The notes beneath the pieces were generated by a model. It was not told the DNA's origin, searched no databases, and saw only the letters and a list, made by a program, of their open reading frames with translations. From positions 1 to 41,589 of the forward strand of contig DLEF01000004.1 of NCBI GenBank assembly GCA_002481545.1: 41,589 bases of DNA, read 5' to 3'. The translations under genes and the position numbers were made by a program. Below, one piece after another: positions 6,734 to 14,285 of the stretch. This stretch comes from Cyanobacteria bacterium UBA7753 (GTDB taxonomy: Bacteria > Cyanobacteriota > Vampirovibrionia > Gastranaerophilales > Gastranaerophilaceae). Each line of letters opens with the position of its first letter. Positions within the stretch are counted from its first letter, which is position 1.

Positions 6734-8737
6734 ATGGATTTTACCGACACAGACTCAGTACTGGAAAAACTGCTGTCAACAAATCAAGATTATCAGGAAC
6801 TTTTAATGTTTTGTTCGGAATTGTCGAATGAAATAGAAACTCCGCACGAAAACGCCTCCGGCAAGAAATACCCGAGCGTCCTGACACAGTGCATACTGGA
6901 ATGTTTTAAAAGGAAGAACAACTTTACCTCCTCCGTATGGTACTCAAAGAAAGATTGCGAAAAAGAGAAAATGACTCCCGTCTCAGAGCCGATAACATTC
7001 ACAAGAATAGGTGCGGACGGCGGAATATTCGGATATGAACTCTATAACTCCGACCAAGTAACAGAGAAAAAGAGCAACAATGCATCTGAAAACACTCCCG
7101 AAACAAAGACTAAACCACTTTCATATATTCAAAAAGCAATCCTCAACTGTATAAAAGATTTTCAAGGACAATACGGCAGAGGCGGAATTGCCAAAATATT
7201 AAAGGGCAGCAAAGCCATAAAAGATAACGACTTCAACAAAAAAGCTCTGTCCTCTGTCTATTTCGGAGTAGCAGAAGATATGACTCAAAACGCTATCTTG
7301 GCAGAGATTGATACGCTGATAGAGGATAATGCTCTTGTTATCAAGAAAGGGACCTTCGGACGTCCGCTGCTAACGGTAGCCGAAAACATTGAAATTCCCG
7401 AATTTGATGTAAACGAAAAATCAACTCCCACTAAGGCATCCTTTGACATAACAGAAGATGATGACGAAAAATTTAAAGAAATAATGACGCTCATAAAACA
7501 CGGTGATAACGTCTTTATAACAGGTCATGCCGGCACAGGTAAAAGCTATATTCTAAATAAGCTAAAAGAGAGAATACCGTCTCTTGTTGTCACAAGTACA
7601 ACAGGTATTGCCGCAGTAAACGTAAAAGGTCAAACACTGCACTCTTGGGCAGGGGTAGGAATCTGTAACCGTCCCGTAGACCAAACAGTTGAAAGAATCT
7701 TGAAAAAATCCTCTCTCAGAAAGAACATAACAGGTGCAACAATCCTTGCCATAGATGAGATATCTATGCTTGATACAAATACGTTTGAATATGTCGATGC
7801 CGTATTAAGAGAAGTCAGAAACAACACAGCACCATTTGGCGGACTGCAACTTATACTGATAGGTGATTTTTTCCAACTTCCTCCCGTAAACAAAGAGAAT
7901 AACGGAGAGCGAAAATACTGTTTTGAATCACCTCTCTGGGAGGAATTAAACCTCAAAACGGTTGTTCTTACAAAAAATTACAGGCAGAAAGAAAAAGATT
8001 TTATCAAGGTTCTGTCGGATATGAGAGTAAACGCGCTCACGGACGAGGATATAAAATTCTTACAAAACCGCGATTTTATGTATGATGATGACTTATCCGA
8101 GGTTCTGCATATATTTGCAACAAACAATGAGGCTGACGGATATAATAATATGATGTTGAGGCGTGTAGACTCAAAAGAATATCACCTCTACGCCTTTGAC
8201 GGAGTTTACAGAAATAAAAAACTCGTAACGACACCGACGACAGTCAGAGAAACCAATATGTTTAAACGTATAGACAACGTCTGCAATGCGGATAAAGATA
8301 TTGTCTTGAAAAATTGCGCAAGAGTAATGCTCCTCATCAATCTTGATTTTGAAAAAGGGCTCATAAACGGCTCCTGCGGAACAGTTATGGAAATAGATGA
8401 TGAATATGTAAACGTACTGTTTGATAACGGCGTCACTGCCAAAATTCAACAGCACGATTTTGAGTTTTACAACAATGAAGAGCTTGTTGCAGTGAGAAAG
8501 CAGTTCCCGTTAAGGCTTGCCTACGGAATAACAATCCATAAATCGCAGGGTATGTCATTGGACAAACTTGTTGTTGATTGTTCCCGCATATTTGAAAAAG
8601 GTCAGGCGTATGTTGCATGTAGCAGGATAAAGACTTCTGACGGACTCTATTTGCGCAACTTTACCCCTGAGCGTGTTATGGTAGACCAAAAAGTAGTCGA
8701 TTTTTATAACAAGGTTTGCACTCCTGCTATATTTTAG
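6734..8737 (+). CDS. Pif1-type DNA helicase with RQC-like N-terminal domain
   Basis: The protein has 667 aa. Residues 128-220 resemble the winged-helix RQC domain of RecQ helicases (ILNCIKDFQGQYGRGGIAKIL, LKGSKAIK, then TLIEDNALVIKKG). The SF1B Pif1 core follows: Walker A GHAGTGKS (about 264), Walker B ILAIDEISMLD (about 337), GDFFQLPP (about 377), NYRQ (about 413), YGITIHKSQGMSLDKL (about 596) and YVACSRI (about 625). Pif1 enzymes are 5'-3' helicases that unwind G-quadruplexes, R-loops and stalled forks; an RQC-like domain could add duplex or G4 binding. Residues 1-110 are unassigned. A GGGGG Shine-Dalgarno precedes the ATG. The gene stands alone. Confidence 0.88.
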   Translation: MDFTDTDSVLEKLLSTNQDYQELLMFCSELSNEIETPHENASGKKYPSVLTQCILECFKRKNNFTSSVWYSKKDCEKEKMTPVSEPITFTRIGADGGIFGYELYNSDQVTEKKSNNASENTPETKTKPLSYIQKAILNCIKDFQGQYGRGGIAKILKGSKAIKDNDFNKKALSSVYFGVAEDMTQNAILAEIDTLIEDNALVIKKGTFGRPLLTVAENIEIPEFDVNEKSTPTKASFDITEDDDEKFKEIMTLIKHGDNVFITGHAGTGKSYILNKLKERIPSLVVTSTTGIAAVNVKGQTLHSWAGVGICNRPVDQTVERILKKSSLRKNITGATILAIDEISMLDTNTFEYVDAVLREVRNNTAPFGGLQLILIGDFFQLPPVNKENNGERKYCFESPLWEELNLKTVVLTKNYRQKEKDFIKVLSDMRVNALTDEDIKFLQNRDFMYDDDLSEVLHIFATNNEADGYNNMMLRRVDSKEYHLYAFDGVYRNKKLVTTPTTVRETNMFKRIDNVCNADKDIVLKNCARVMLLINLDFEKGLINGSCGTVMEIDDEYVNVLFDNGVTAKIQQHDFEFYNNEELVAVRKQFPLRLAYGITIHKSQGMSLDKLVVDCSRIFEKGQAYVACSRIKTSDGLYLRNFTPERVMVDQKVVDFYNKVCTPAIF

Positions 8738-8767
8738 AATATCACGATATCCTTATTTATAAAATTG

Positions 8768-8835
8768 CACCTCCCCCGTACTTGTACAGTTCCTACATCG
8801 CTAACAATCACGCCCTCTCCTGCAATGAGAGGGGA
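8768..8835. repeat. Fragment D of the palindromic repeat family
   Basis: CACCTCCCCCGTACTTGTACAGTTCC... and CCCTCTCCTGCAATGAGAGGGG resemble the arms of elements A, B and C (hairpin CCCTCTC/GAGAGGG). It is shorter and decayed. Short ORFs crossing it are not credible genes. Confidence 0.5.
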
Positions 8836-8902
8836 TATTTACACTTAGACATTAATAAAAATATTCCCCACGTGGATAATAAAAATAATATTATATTCGG
8901 AA

Positions 8903-8914
8903 TACTATGAGACA
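8903..8914 (+). promoter_or_regulatory. -10-like box six bases before the kinase ATG
   Basis: TACTAT (8903-8908), then GAGACA, then the ATG at 8915. The match to the -10 consensus is moderate and the -35 is poor, so this is the weakest of the eight leaderless candidates. Confidence 0.35.
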
Positions 8915-9658
8915 ATGGAAAAGATTATAAGTGATTCCGTTGTCGCGGAAATGGAAAAGATTTTAAAAGAAAATGTTTCATTAAAGCAAGAAAAATCTCA
9001 AGTTTTTGAGAAGGTAAAACTCTTGATGGCAAAGGTTTCACATGAATTTAAAACCCCTTTGAACTCCATTATGGGGTTTACCGAACTTATTAAAAACAAT
9101 TCTTATGACAAAAGAATAAACGAGTACGCAAATATAATACTCAATTGCTCGGAGCACATGTTAACCCTTATCCAAAATATCATTGATGTATCGTGCTCAA
9201 AGTATAAACCGATTGAGCTTTCTTTCAGTATCTTTAATACTTATGAACCGATAAAAGATATTATAAACGAATATCCGACTTCAAAAATTCATTCTACACT
9301 TATAAATACAACTATTGTCGCCGATTATATGAGGTTCAAACAATTGGTTATTAATCTTATTTCTAATGCCGTAAAATTTGGGAATAACAAGCCGATTAAA
9401 ATAATAACCTATATTGAAAACAACATGTTTTGTTGTGAAATATCTGATAGAGGAGAAGGGATAAGTGAAGATAATCTGAACAAGGTTTTTGATATTTTCT
9501 CTCAGGTTTCGGAGAATAAAGATAAACGTCTCGCCGGAACAGGTATCGGGCTTGCTCTGTGCAAAAATATCGTCGAATCTCATGGCGGAGAAATTTCGGT
9601 ACAATCAAATAAAACAGACGGGACTACCTTTTGTTTTAAACTGCCTTTAAAACAGTAA
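8915..9658 (+). CDS. Soluble sensor histidine kinase core (orphan)
   Basis: The protein has 247 aa and consists almost only of a transmitter: a short N-terminal coiled coil (1-38), the HisKA H-box VSHEFKTPLNSIMGF with phospho-acceptor His43, the N-box NLISNAVKF (about 145-153), the G1 region SDRGEGI and the G2 box GTGIGLAL (about 209). It lacks a PAS, GAF or membrane sensor domain, so input would come through the coiled coil or a partner. No response regulator is adjacent. The H-box and ATPase motifs are intact. Because it lacks the HAMP, PAS and membrane parts of NblS, it is not an obvious RpaB kinase. Confidence 0.9.
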   Translation: MEKIISDSVVAEMEKILKENVSLKQEKSQVFEKVKLLMAKVSHEFKTPLNSIMGFTELIKNNSYDKRINEYANIILNCSEHMLTLIQNIIDVSCSKYKPIELSFSIFNTYEPIKDIINEYPTSKIHSTLINTTIVADYMRFKQLVINLISNAVKFGNNKPIKIITYIENNMFCCEISDRGEGISEDNLNKVFDIFSQVSENKDKRLAGTGIGLALCKNIVESHGGEISVQSNKTDGTTFCFKLPLKQ

Positions 9659-9666
9659 AAAATAAA

Positions 9667-9733
9667 GAACACCGGAAGGGTAAATTTTTTAAGAAATTAG
9701 ATAATATATGTATTGTGTATAAATCCGGCGTTC
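9667..9733. other. Long-range inverted repeat between convergent genes
   Basis: GAACACCGGA (9667-9676) and TCCGGCGTTC (9724-9733) pair at nine of ten positions across an AT-rich loop of 47 bases, in the gap between the convergent kinase and nuclease genes. It has no T run; it could be a weak convergent terminator. Confidence 0.35.
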
Positions 9734-9741
9734 GAAAACTT

Positions 9742-10248
9742 TTATTGGTCTGATTCTTTGTGTTTATTAATAAGTTTTTCAAAATCAGACGGTTTGACGT
9801 TTTGTATAAAGTCTTTAAACTCTTCCGCTTCCTGTTCGTCTCTTGCGGAGTCAGTAGAGACTGCCCCGTTTGCAAGAACGTTTGTCGTAACGTAGATAGG
9901 AGCATCCGCTCTCATAGCGATTGCTATAGCGTCAGACGGACGAGCATCTATATATAACGTCTTATCCTTATTTACAAGGTATATTGTTGCGTAATAGGTA
10001 TCCTTTTCAACATCGTTTATCTCAACCTTTTCGACTTGATAACCTGTTTTCTTTACGATATCAACGACCAAATCATGAGTCATAGGACGTACAACCGAGA
10101 GTTTTTCAAGCTTTCTGATAATTGCGCTTGCCTCAGCCGAACCAATCCATATAGGCAGTGCTCTACGATTATCCAAATCGTGTAGTACCACTATCGGAGA
10201 ACCTGATCTTGTGTCAAGGGCTATGCCCATAACTTTCATTTCAATCAT
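9742..10248 (-). CDS. Bifunctional nuclease family (DUF151) protein
   Basis: The protein has 168 aa. MIEMKVMGIALD, PIVVLHDLDNRRALPIWIG, ASAIIRKLE, RPMTHDL and YIDARPSDAIAIAMR are the hallmark segments of the DUF151/BFN domain (residues 1-130), followed by an acidic tail (QEAEEFKDFI...). Family members are small nucleases or structural proteins of uncertain cellular role, common in cyanobacteria, actinobacteria and Bacteroidetes. An AAGGGG Shine-Dalgarno supports the start. The gene lies 61 bases downstream of ruvB on the same strand, and TATAAA in the gap suggests it also has its own promoter. Confidence 0.92.
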   Translation of the reverse strand: MIEMKVMGIALDTRSGSPIVVLHDLDNRRALPIWIGSAEASAIIRKLEKLSVVRPMTHDLVVDIVKKTGYQVEKVEINDVEKDTYYATIYLVNKDKTLYIDARPSDAIAIAMRADAPIYVTTNVLANGAVSTDSARDEQEAEEFKDFIQNVKPSDFEKLINKHKESDQ

Positions 10249-10309
10249 ATTTACCCCTTAACCCGCAAGTCTTTTATACCTCGCATAAGATATTATAACA
10301 CAAAAATAA

Positions 10310-11371
10310 TTAAAACAAGTGCTGCTGTTGATTGCCTGGTTTTTTACCCAGATGTCTGTACCCCTCGGGTGATACTTTTCTGCCTCTAGGAGTTCTCTGT
10401 AAAAGCCCCGATTGCAACAGATACGGTTCGCAAACATCTTCTAATGTTCTGACATCCTCACTCAATGCTGCAGCTATCGTCTCTATCCCGACAGGTCCGC
10501 CGTCATATTTATCTATAATAAGGTTTAATATGGCTCTGTCCGTCGTATCAAGCCCAAATTCATCTATATTCAATGTATCTAAGGATTTACTTGCAACCTC
10601 TTCCGTAATAACTCCGTCATATTTTATTATCGCAAAATCCGCGACACGTTTTACCAGTCTGTTTGCAATACGAGGAGTTCCGCGAGAACGTTTTGCAATA
10701 GCCTTTGCGCCCTCTTCGGTTATCTGTATATCAAGTATTCTTGCGGTACGTTTTATTACCTGAGTCAACTCCGCAACCGTATAAAACTGTAATCTGTGGA
10801 TAATGCCAAATCTGTCTCTTAACGGCCCCGAAAGTTCACCCGCCTTGGTAGTCGCGCCGATAAGAGTAAACTTAGGGAGCGGAACCCTCAAAGTCTTTAC
10901 CGTCTGCGATTTCCCCGTTGTCATATCAAGTGAAAAATCCTCCATTGCAGGATAAAGTATTTCTTCCGCAACCTTATTCAATCTGTGGATTTCATCTATA
11001 AAAAGAATTTCTCCGCCCTTTAGTGACATCAAAATCCCTATTATATCTCTCGGACGCTCTAAAGACGGAGCGGAAGTTATCTTTATATCCGCACCCATTT
11101 GTTCTGCAATAACACCTGCAAGCGTAGTTTTACCAAGTCCGGGAGGCCCGTAAAACAACAGGTGGTCCAACGGTTTATTCCTCAGCTTTGCCGCCTCTAT
11201 TGATATTTTTAAAGTTTCTTTTAACGCGGTCTGTCCGATATAATCCTCAAAAGTCTTCGGTCGAATACTGTTTTCAAAGGTTTTGTCATACTCAATAGAC
11301 TCGTTTTTGATTATAGGATTTTTTTCTCTGCGCTTATTTTTTATGTTGTTATCGTCCGAAATAATTGTCAT
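10310..11371 (-). CDS. ruvB: Holliday junction branch-migration ATPase RuvB
   Basis: The protein has 353 aa from the ATG at 11371; an in-frame TTG six codons earlier is less likely because it overlaps the -10 box. Walker A GPPGLGKT, Walker B LFIDEIHRL, the arginine-finger region GPLRDRFGI and the C-terminal winged helix with RTPRGRKV are all present. RuvB hexamers drive branch migration of Holliday junctions with RuvA, ahead of RuvC cleavage; neither ruvA nor ruvC is in this window. The N-terminal 30 residues before the ENSIRPKTFEDYIGQ start of the core are longer and more charged than usual. Confidence 0.97.
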   Translation of the reverse strand: MTIISDDNNIKNKRREKNPIIKNESIEYDKTFENSIRPKTFEDYIGQTALKETLKISIEAAKLRNKPLDHLLFYGPPGLGKTTLAGVIAEQMGADIKITSAPSLERPRDIIGILMSLKGGEILFIDEIHRLNKVAEEILYPAMEDFSLDMTTGKSQTVKTLRVPLPKFTLIGATTKAGELSGPLRDRFGIIHRLQFYTVAELTQVIKRTARILDIQITEEGAKAIAKRSRGTPRIANRLVKRVADFAIIKYDGVITEEVASKSLDTLNIDEFGLDTTDRAILNLIIDKYDGGPVGIETIAAALSEDVRTLEDVCEPYLLQSGLLQRTPRGRKVSPEGYRHLGKKPGNQQQHLF

Positions 11372-11383
11372 ACCGAAATTATA
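11372..11383 (-). promoter_or_regulatory. Extended -10 box placing the ruvB ATG at +1
   Basis: On the minus strand TGT then TATAAT (11383-11378), six bases (TTCGGT) and the ATG. No Shine-Dalgarno is present, so a leaderless ruvB mRNA is predicted. TTAGTC at the -35 position is weak. Confidence 0.55.
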
Positions 11384-11473
11384 ACACAAATTAAGGTTTA
11401 GACTAAAACATGCTGATTAATGAATAATTTTATAAAATTATGTAATTATTTTTGAAAAAATTAAAAATAATTA

Positions 11474-11501
11474 TTGACATCTCGTAAAAAAACATTAAAA
11501 A
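11474..11501 (+). promoter_or_regulatory. Possible promoter of the TPR gene
   Basis: A perfect TTGACA (11474-11479) lies 16 bases before TAAAAA (11496-11501), giving a leader of nearly 90 nt. TATTCT at 11552-11557 is an alternative closer -10. Confidence 0.4.
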
Positions 11502-11595
11502 GATATCAGAAGTCATTTAAACGGACGATTTAATTACCCCCCGAATAAATGTATTCTAATAGTGTCGAATTTCTCTTTGGGAAGGACGGTTTGTA

Positions 11596-13548
11596 GTGTA
11601 TAATGCGATGAATATTTCGCCTAGACCTTATGCAAGTCAAGGTTACAGAACTGAAAGTGAGTCTGAAGAACAGACTCAAGATGCTCTGTCGCAAAATAAC
11701 CGTCAACAACAAGGCGGAAGAGGACAAAACCAACAACAAGGAAACGGGGAACCTAAAACCATTGCAAGAGGAAGAGCTCCTATGACTGCAACCGGTAAAA
11801 AACCTTTCCCGGGCACACCAATGAGTGCAAGAAGAGGCAGACCAATTCAAATGGGCGGACAAAGACAAGTTCCTCCCGCACCTGCTCAACATCCTGTTCA
11901 AAACACACCTGCTCCCGCTCCGAGAGCTATGGGGAACCAATCGGTTCCGCAAATGGCACCGCGGGTTCCGCAACAGCCAAGACAAATGCAGCCGACACCT
12001 CAAAACAATATTCAAACAGCTCCTCGTCAACCTATGGGACCAATGGCAAAACCTATGGGGCAACCTGTTCAGCCAAAAGCATCCGCTTATGACGACGATC
12101 CCGAAATGGAAAAACAAATCAACGATATGTCTAAAAATAATCGTGTAAATATTGCACAGATTATTAAAGACTTCCGCGGTACTTACGCCGCAATCGGAAC
12201 TCCTCAATGCTTGGTTGATGAAGTTGAAGAATATTTAAAACAAGTTATAAAACACACAAAAGGTGATGCACCTTCTATCAATTTTGTACAAACAAACTTA
12301 CAAAATGCAGCTGTTATCATTGATAAATACATATCAGAAACCTTAAACAAAGATTCTAAAGTTGTTCAAAACTGGCTTGATGCTTTATTCTTACAAAGAA
12401 TAAATTATCACTATAACGACGGTGAAGTTAATGAAAACTTCCTCGTTAAATTCCCTAAAGGAGGAAATGCTCCGCAACAACCTGACTCCGTTGTGGATAA
12501 GAATGAAATTCCTCCTGCTCCTGTTGAACAAAAACCTATGCAAAAATCAACACCGGATGAAATACCTGATTATGAGCCGATACCTGAATACAGACCGACT
12601 CAACCGGTAAACCAAACAGTTCCGATTGAACAGGCAAGAGCTCCGCAACCTATGAGTGTGCATGCGCCTCAAGCCCGCAGACAGACTGAGAGAGTAATAC
12701 GTAGAGCTCCTCAACCGGTTAGAGAGCAAGTTCCTGTTCAAGTACGGCCTGTTGTTCAACCTCGCAAAAAGCCTGAAATTAAAATTATTCCTGAAGATAC
12801 GGAACTAAAAGCACTCTTTATTCAGGCTAAAAAACAAGCATTTTCAAACAACCCTGCAAAAGCAATGAACATTTTCCAAAAAGCATTGTTGAGAGCGGAA
12901 TCAATCAATGATTGTGAATCACAATCAAAAATATGCTATGAAATGGGCAGAATTTATGATGACAATAACTATCTTGTACAAGCTTTGAGCAATTATAACA
13001 AGTCTTTACAAGATACTACGGATATTGATATCAAAACAAAAGCCCACTACTCAATGGCAAAAATTTATGATGACGTAAACCAAGTTCACTCAGCCATTGA
13101 CCACTATATGACATCAGTATCTTATGCGGGAAGAGAAGATAATCTGTCCTCTCAATCCAAGTCATTGACTAATATAGCAAATATTTATACAGACAGATAC
13201 GATAAGAATGCTTTTGTATTCTACGATGAAGCTAACGTATTGATTGAACAAACCGACGATGCGCAAATGAAAGGCTACGTTTCAAGCAATACCGCAGGTG
13301 CCTTAAACACATTTAATGAACCTGAAAAAGCTTTAAAATGCTATGCAAATGCAGTCAAAAACTATTCTGACGCGGAAGAAAACGGCGATGTTGCAGAAAA
13401 CTACTATGCGGCAGGCGAACTTATGTATGATTTGAAAAACCCTGCAAAAGCAAAAATCTTATTAAGAAAGGCTCTTTCTCATACAAAACCGTATAAAGAC
13501 GCCGAACTCATAAACAAAATAAATGATTTACTTGAAGAAATCGGGTAA
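11596..13548 (+). CDS. TPR protein with disordered Q/P/R-rich N-terminus
   Basis: The protein has 650 aa. Residues 1-170 are low-complexity (Q, P, R, G, M) and look disordered. Residues 175-300 form a conserved-looking helical domain (QINDMSKNNRVNIAQIIKDF...KVVQNWLDALFL). A second Pro-rich linker (300-395) precedes a C-terminal helical-repeat region (about 400-650) with TPR-like units such as SKICYEMGRIYDDNNYLVQA, HYSMAKIYDD and NYYAAGELMYDL. There is no signal peptide or membrane segment, so it is probably cytoplasmic, a scaffold. A GAAGGA Shine-Dalgarno nine bases upstream favours the GTG at 11596 over the ATG at 11608. I do not recognise the middle domain. A clean terminator follows. Confidence 0.85.
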   Translation: MYNAMNISPRPYASQGYRTESESEEQTQDALSQNNRQQQGGRGQNQQQGNGEPKTIARGRAPMTATGKKPFPGTPMSARRGRPIQMGGQRQVPPAPAQHPVQNTPAPAPRAMGNQSVPQMAPRVPQQPRQMQPTPQNNIQTAPRQPMGPMAKPMGQPVQPKASAYDDDPEMEKQINDMSKNNRVNIAQIIKDFRGTYAAIGTPQCLVDEVEEYLKQVIKHTKGDAPSINFVQTNLQNAAVIIDKYISETLNKDSKVVQNWLDALFLQRINYHYNDGEVNENFLVKFPKGGNAPQQPDSVVDKNEIPPAPVEQKPMQKSTPDEIPDYEPIPEYRPTQPVNQTVPIEQARAPQPMSVHAPQARRQTERVIRRAPQPVREQVPVQVRPVVQPRKKPEIKIIPEDTELKALFIQAKKQAFSNNPAKAMNIFQKALLRAESINDCESQSKICYEMGRIYDDNNYLVQALSNYNKSLQDTTDIDIKTKAHYSMAKIYDDVNQVHSAIDHYMTSVSYAGREDNLSSQSKSLTNIANIYTDRYDKNAFVFYDEANVLIEQTDDAQMKGYVSSNTAGALNTFNEPEKALKCYANAVKNYSDAEENGDVAENYYAAGELMYDLKNPAKAKILLRKALSHTKPYKDAELINKINDLLEEIG

Positions 13549-13615
13549 TCATAAAACATTTTCAAACCAATCAAAAATCCATATAAAGAAATTCATCAAA
13601 TACACACACAAACAT

Positions 13616-13641
13616 GCCGGAACTTTCCGGCTCTTTTTTTT
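13616..13641 (+). terminator. Terminator of the TPR gene
   Basis: GCCGGAA pairs with TTCCGGC (13616-13631) and is followed by TCTTTTTTTTT. Confidence 0.9.
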
Positions 13642-13795
13642 GCTGTCATCCTGAATTTATTTCAGGATCAGCTCCATTTAAAAAATAAGTCATGAAAATT
13701 ACCCGATTGGAGTGTTATTTTTTCTTCAAAAAAGGGTATTATATATACATACAGTAATAATAAACTGTTATTTAGTTCATTATTTTTTAGAATGG

Positions 13796-13820
13796 AAAGG
13801 GGCGAAGAGCCCCTTTATTC
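13796..13820 (+). terminator. GC-rich hairpin upstream of hicB
   Basis: AAAGGGGC and GCCCCTTT form a perfect eight-pair stem with a five-base loop and a weak T tail (ATTCGTTTTA). It shields hicBA from upstream read-through. The in-frame ATG at 13792 lies in this hairpin and is not the hicB start. Confidence 0.6.
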
Positions 13821-13884
13821 GTTTTATACTAATAAAGAAATATTATCAAAAACATGCTATAATACTAATACAGGTGGTATCATT

Positions 13885-14073
13885 ATGAATATAGATGTGA
13901 TAATACATAAAGAAGATAACGGTTATTGGGCAGAAGTACCTGCATTAAAGGGTTGCTATTCTCAAGGGGATACAATAGACGAATTAAAAAAGAATATCCG
14001 AGAAGCAATAGAAGGATGGCTCTCCGTTGATATTGATACAACTGACGGGGAAAAAATCTCATTAGCATTATGA
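13885..14073 (+). CDS. hicB: HicB-family antitoxin
   Basis: The protein has 62 aa from the ATG at 13885, which has an AGGTGG Shine-Dalgarno and an extended -10 box 22 bases upstream. It shows the HicB partial RNase-H fold: MNIDVIIHKEDNGYWAEVP, then GCYSQGDTIDELKKNI and an EAIEGWL helix. It has no room for a C-terminal DNA-binding domain, so it belongs to the short HicB type. HicB neutralises HicA by direct binding. The stop overlaps the hicA start (ATGA), which couples translation. Antitoxin-first order is common outside enterobacteria. Confidence 0.93.
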   Translation: MNIDVIIHKEDNGYWAEVPALKGCYSQGDTIDELKKNIREAIEGWLSVDIDTTDGEKISLAL

Positions 14074-14285
14074 AGAATATAACAGGGAAAGAGCTTTGTA
14101 AAATTTTAGAGAAAAACGGTTGGTCGTTAGCAAGGATTAATGGTTCTCATCATATTTATGTAAAAGATGGTGAAGATGCCAAAATTGTAGTTCCCGTTCA
14201 CGGAAATAAAACTGTTAAGACAGGTTTACTAAAAGCCCTACTTAAAACAGCAGGGCTTTTATCACTATATTTTTTAATCATTTAA
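14070..14285 (+). CDS. hicA: HicA-family mRNA interferase toxin
   Basis: The protein has 71 aa. KELCKILEKNGWSLARINGSHHIYVK is the double-stranded-RNA-binding-like HicA fold with the catalytic His in GSHHIY, followed by IVVPVHGNKTVKTGLLKALLKTAGL. HicA cleaves mRNA during stress when HicB is degraded. It has no separate Shine-Dalgarno and overlaps hicB by four bases. The last ten residues (LLSLYFLII) are a hydrophobic extension beyond the usual end and are encoded within and after a terminator hairpin. The stop abuts the dnaE stop on the other strand with no base between them. Confidence 0.93.
   Translation: MKNITGKELCKILEKNGWSLARINGSHHIYVKDGEDAKIVVPVHGNKTVKTGLLKALLKTAGLLSLYFLII
14231..14260. 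terminator. Bidirectional terminator inside the hicA 3' end
   Basis: AAAAGCCCT (14231-14239) pairs perfectly with AGGGCTTTT (14252-14260). It lies within the hicA reading frame (residues around KALLKTAGLL) and about 26 bases past the dnaE stop on the minus strand, so one hairpin probably serves both convergent genes. Confidence 0.7.

Larger units (their letters stand above)
13549..13884. other. Gap between the TPR gene and hicBA
   Basis: No gene. It holds the TPR-gene terminator (13616), a copy of the TCATCCTGAA...TTCAGGAT palindrome (about 13646-13670), a second terminator-like hairpin (13796) and the hicB promoter (extended -10 TGC TATAAT, 13855-13863). Confidence 0.65.

Noticed and set aside
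8716..8910. 64-aa reading frame between the helicase and the kinase
   Set aside because: It overlaps the helicase end and repeat fragment D, with no Shine-Dalgarno.
8915..9658. The kinase as NblS, the cognate kinase of RpaB
   Set aside because: NblS has membrane helices, HAMP and PAS domains; this protein has only the transmitter core.
13792..13884. N-terminal extension of HicB
   Set aside because: The 31 extra codons cover a terminator hairpin and the promoter; the ATG at 13885 has a Shine-Dalgarno and the normal family start.
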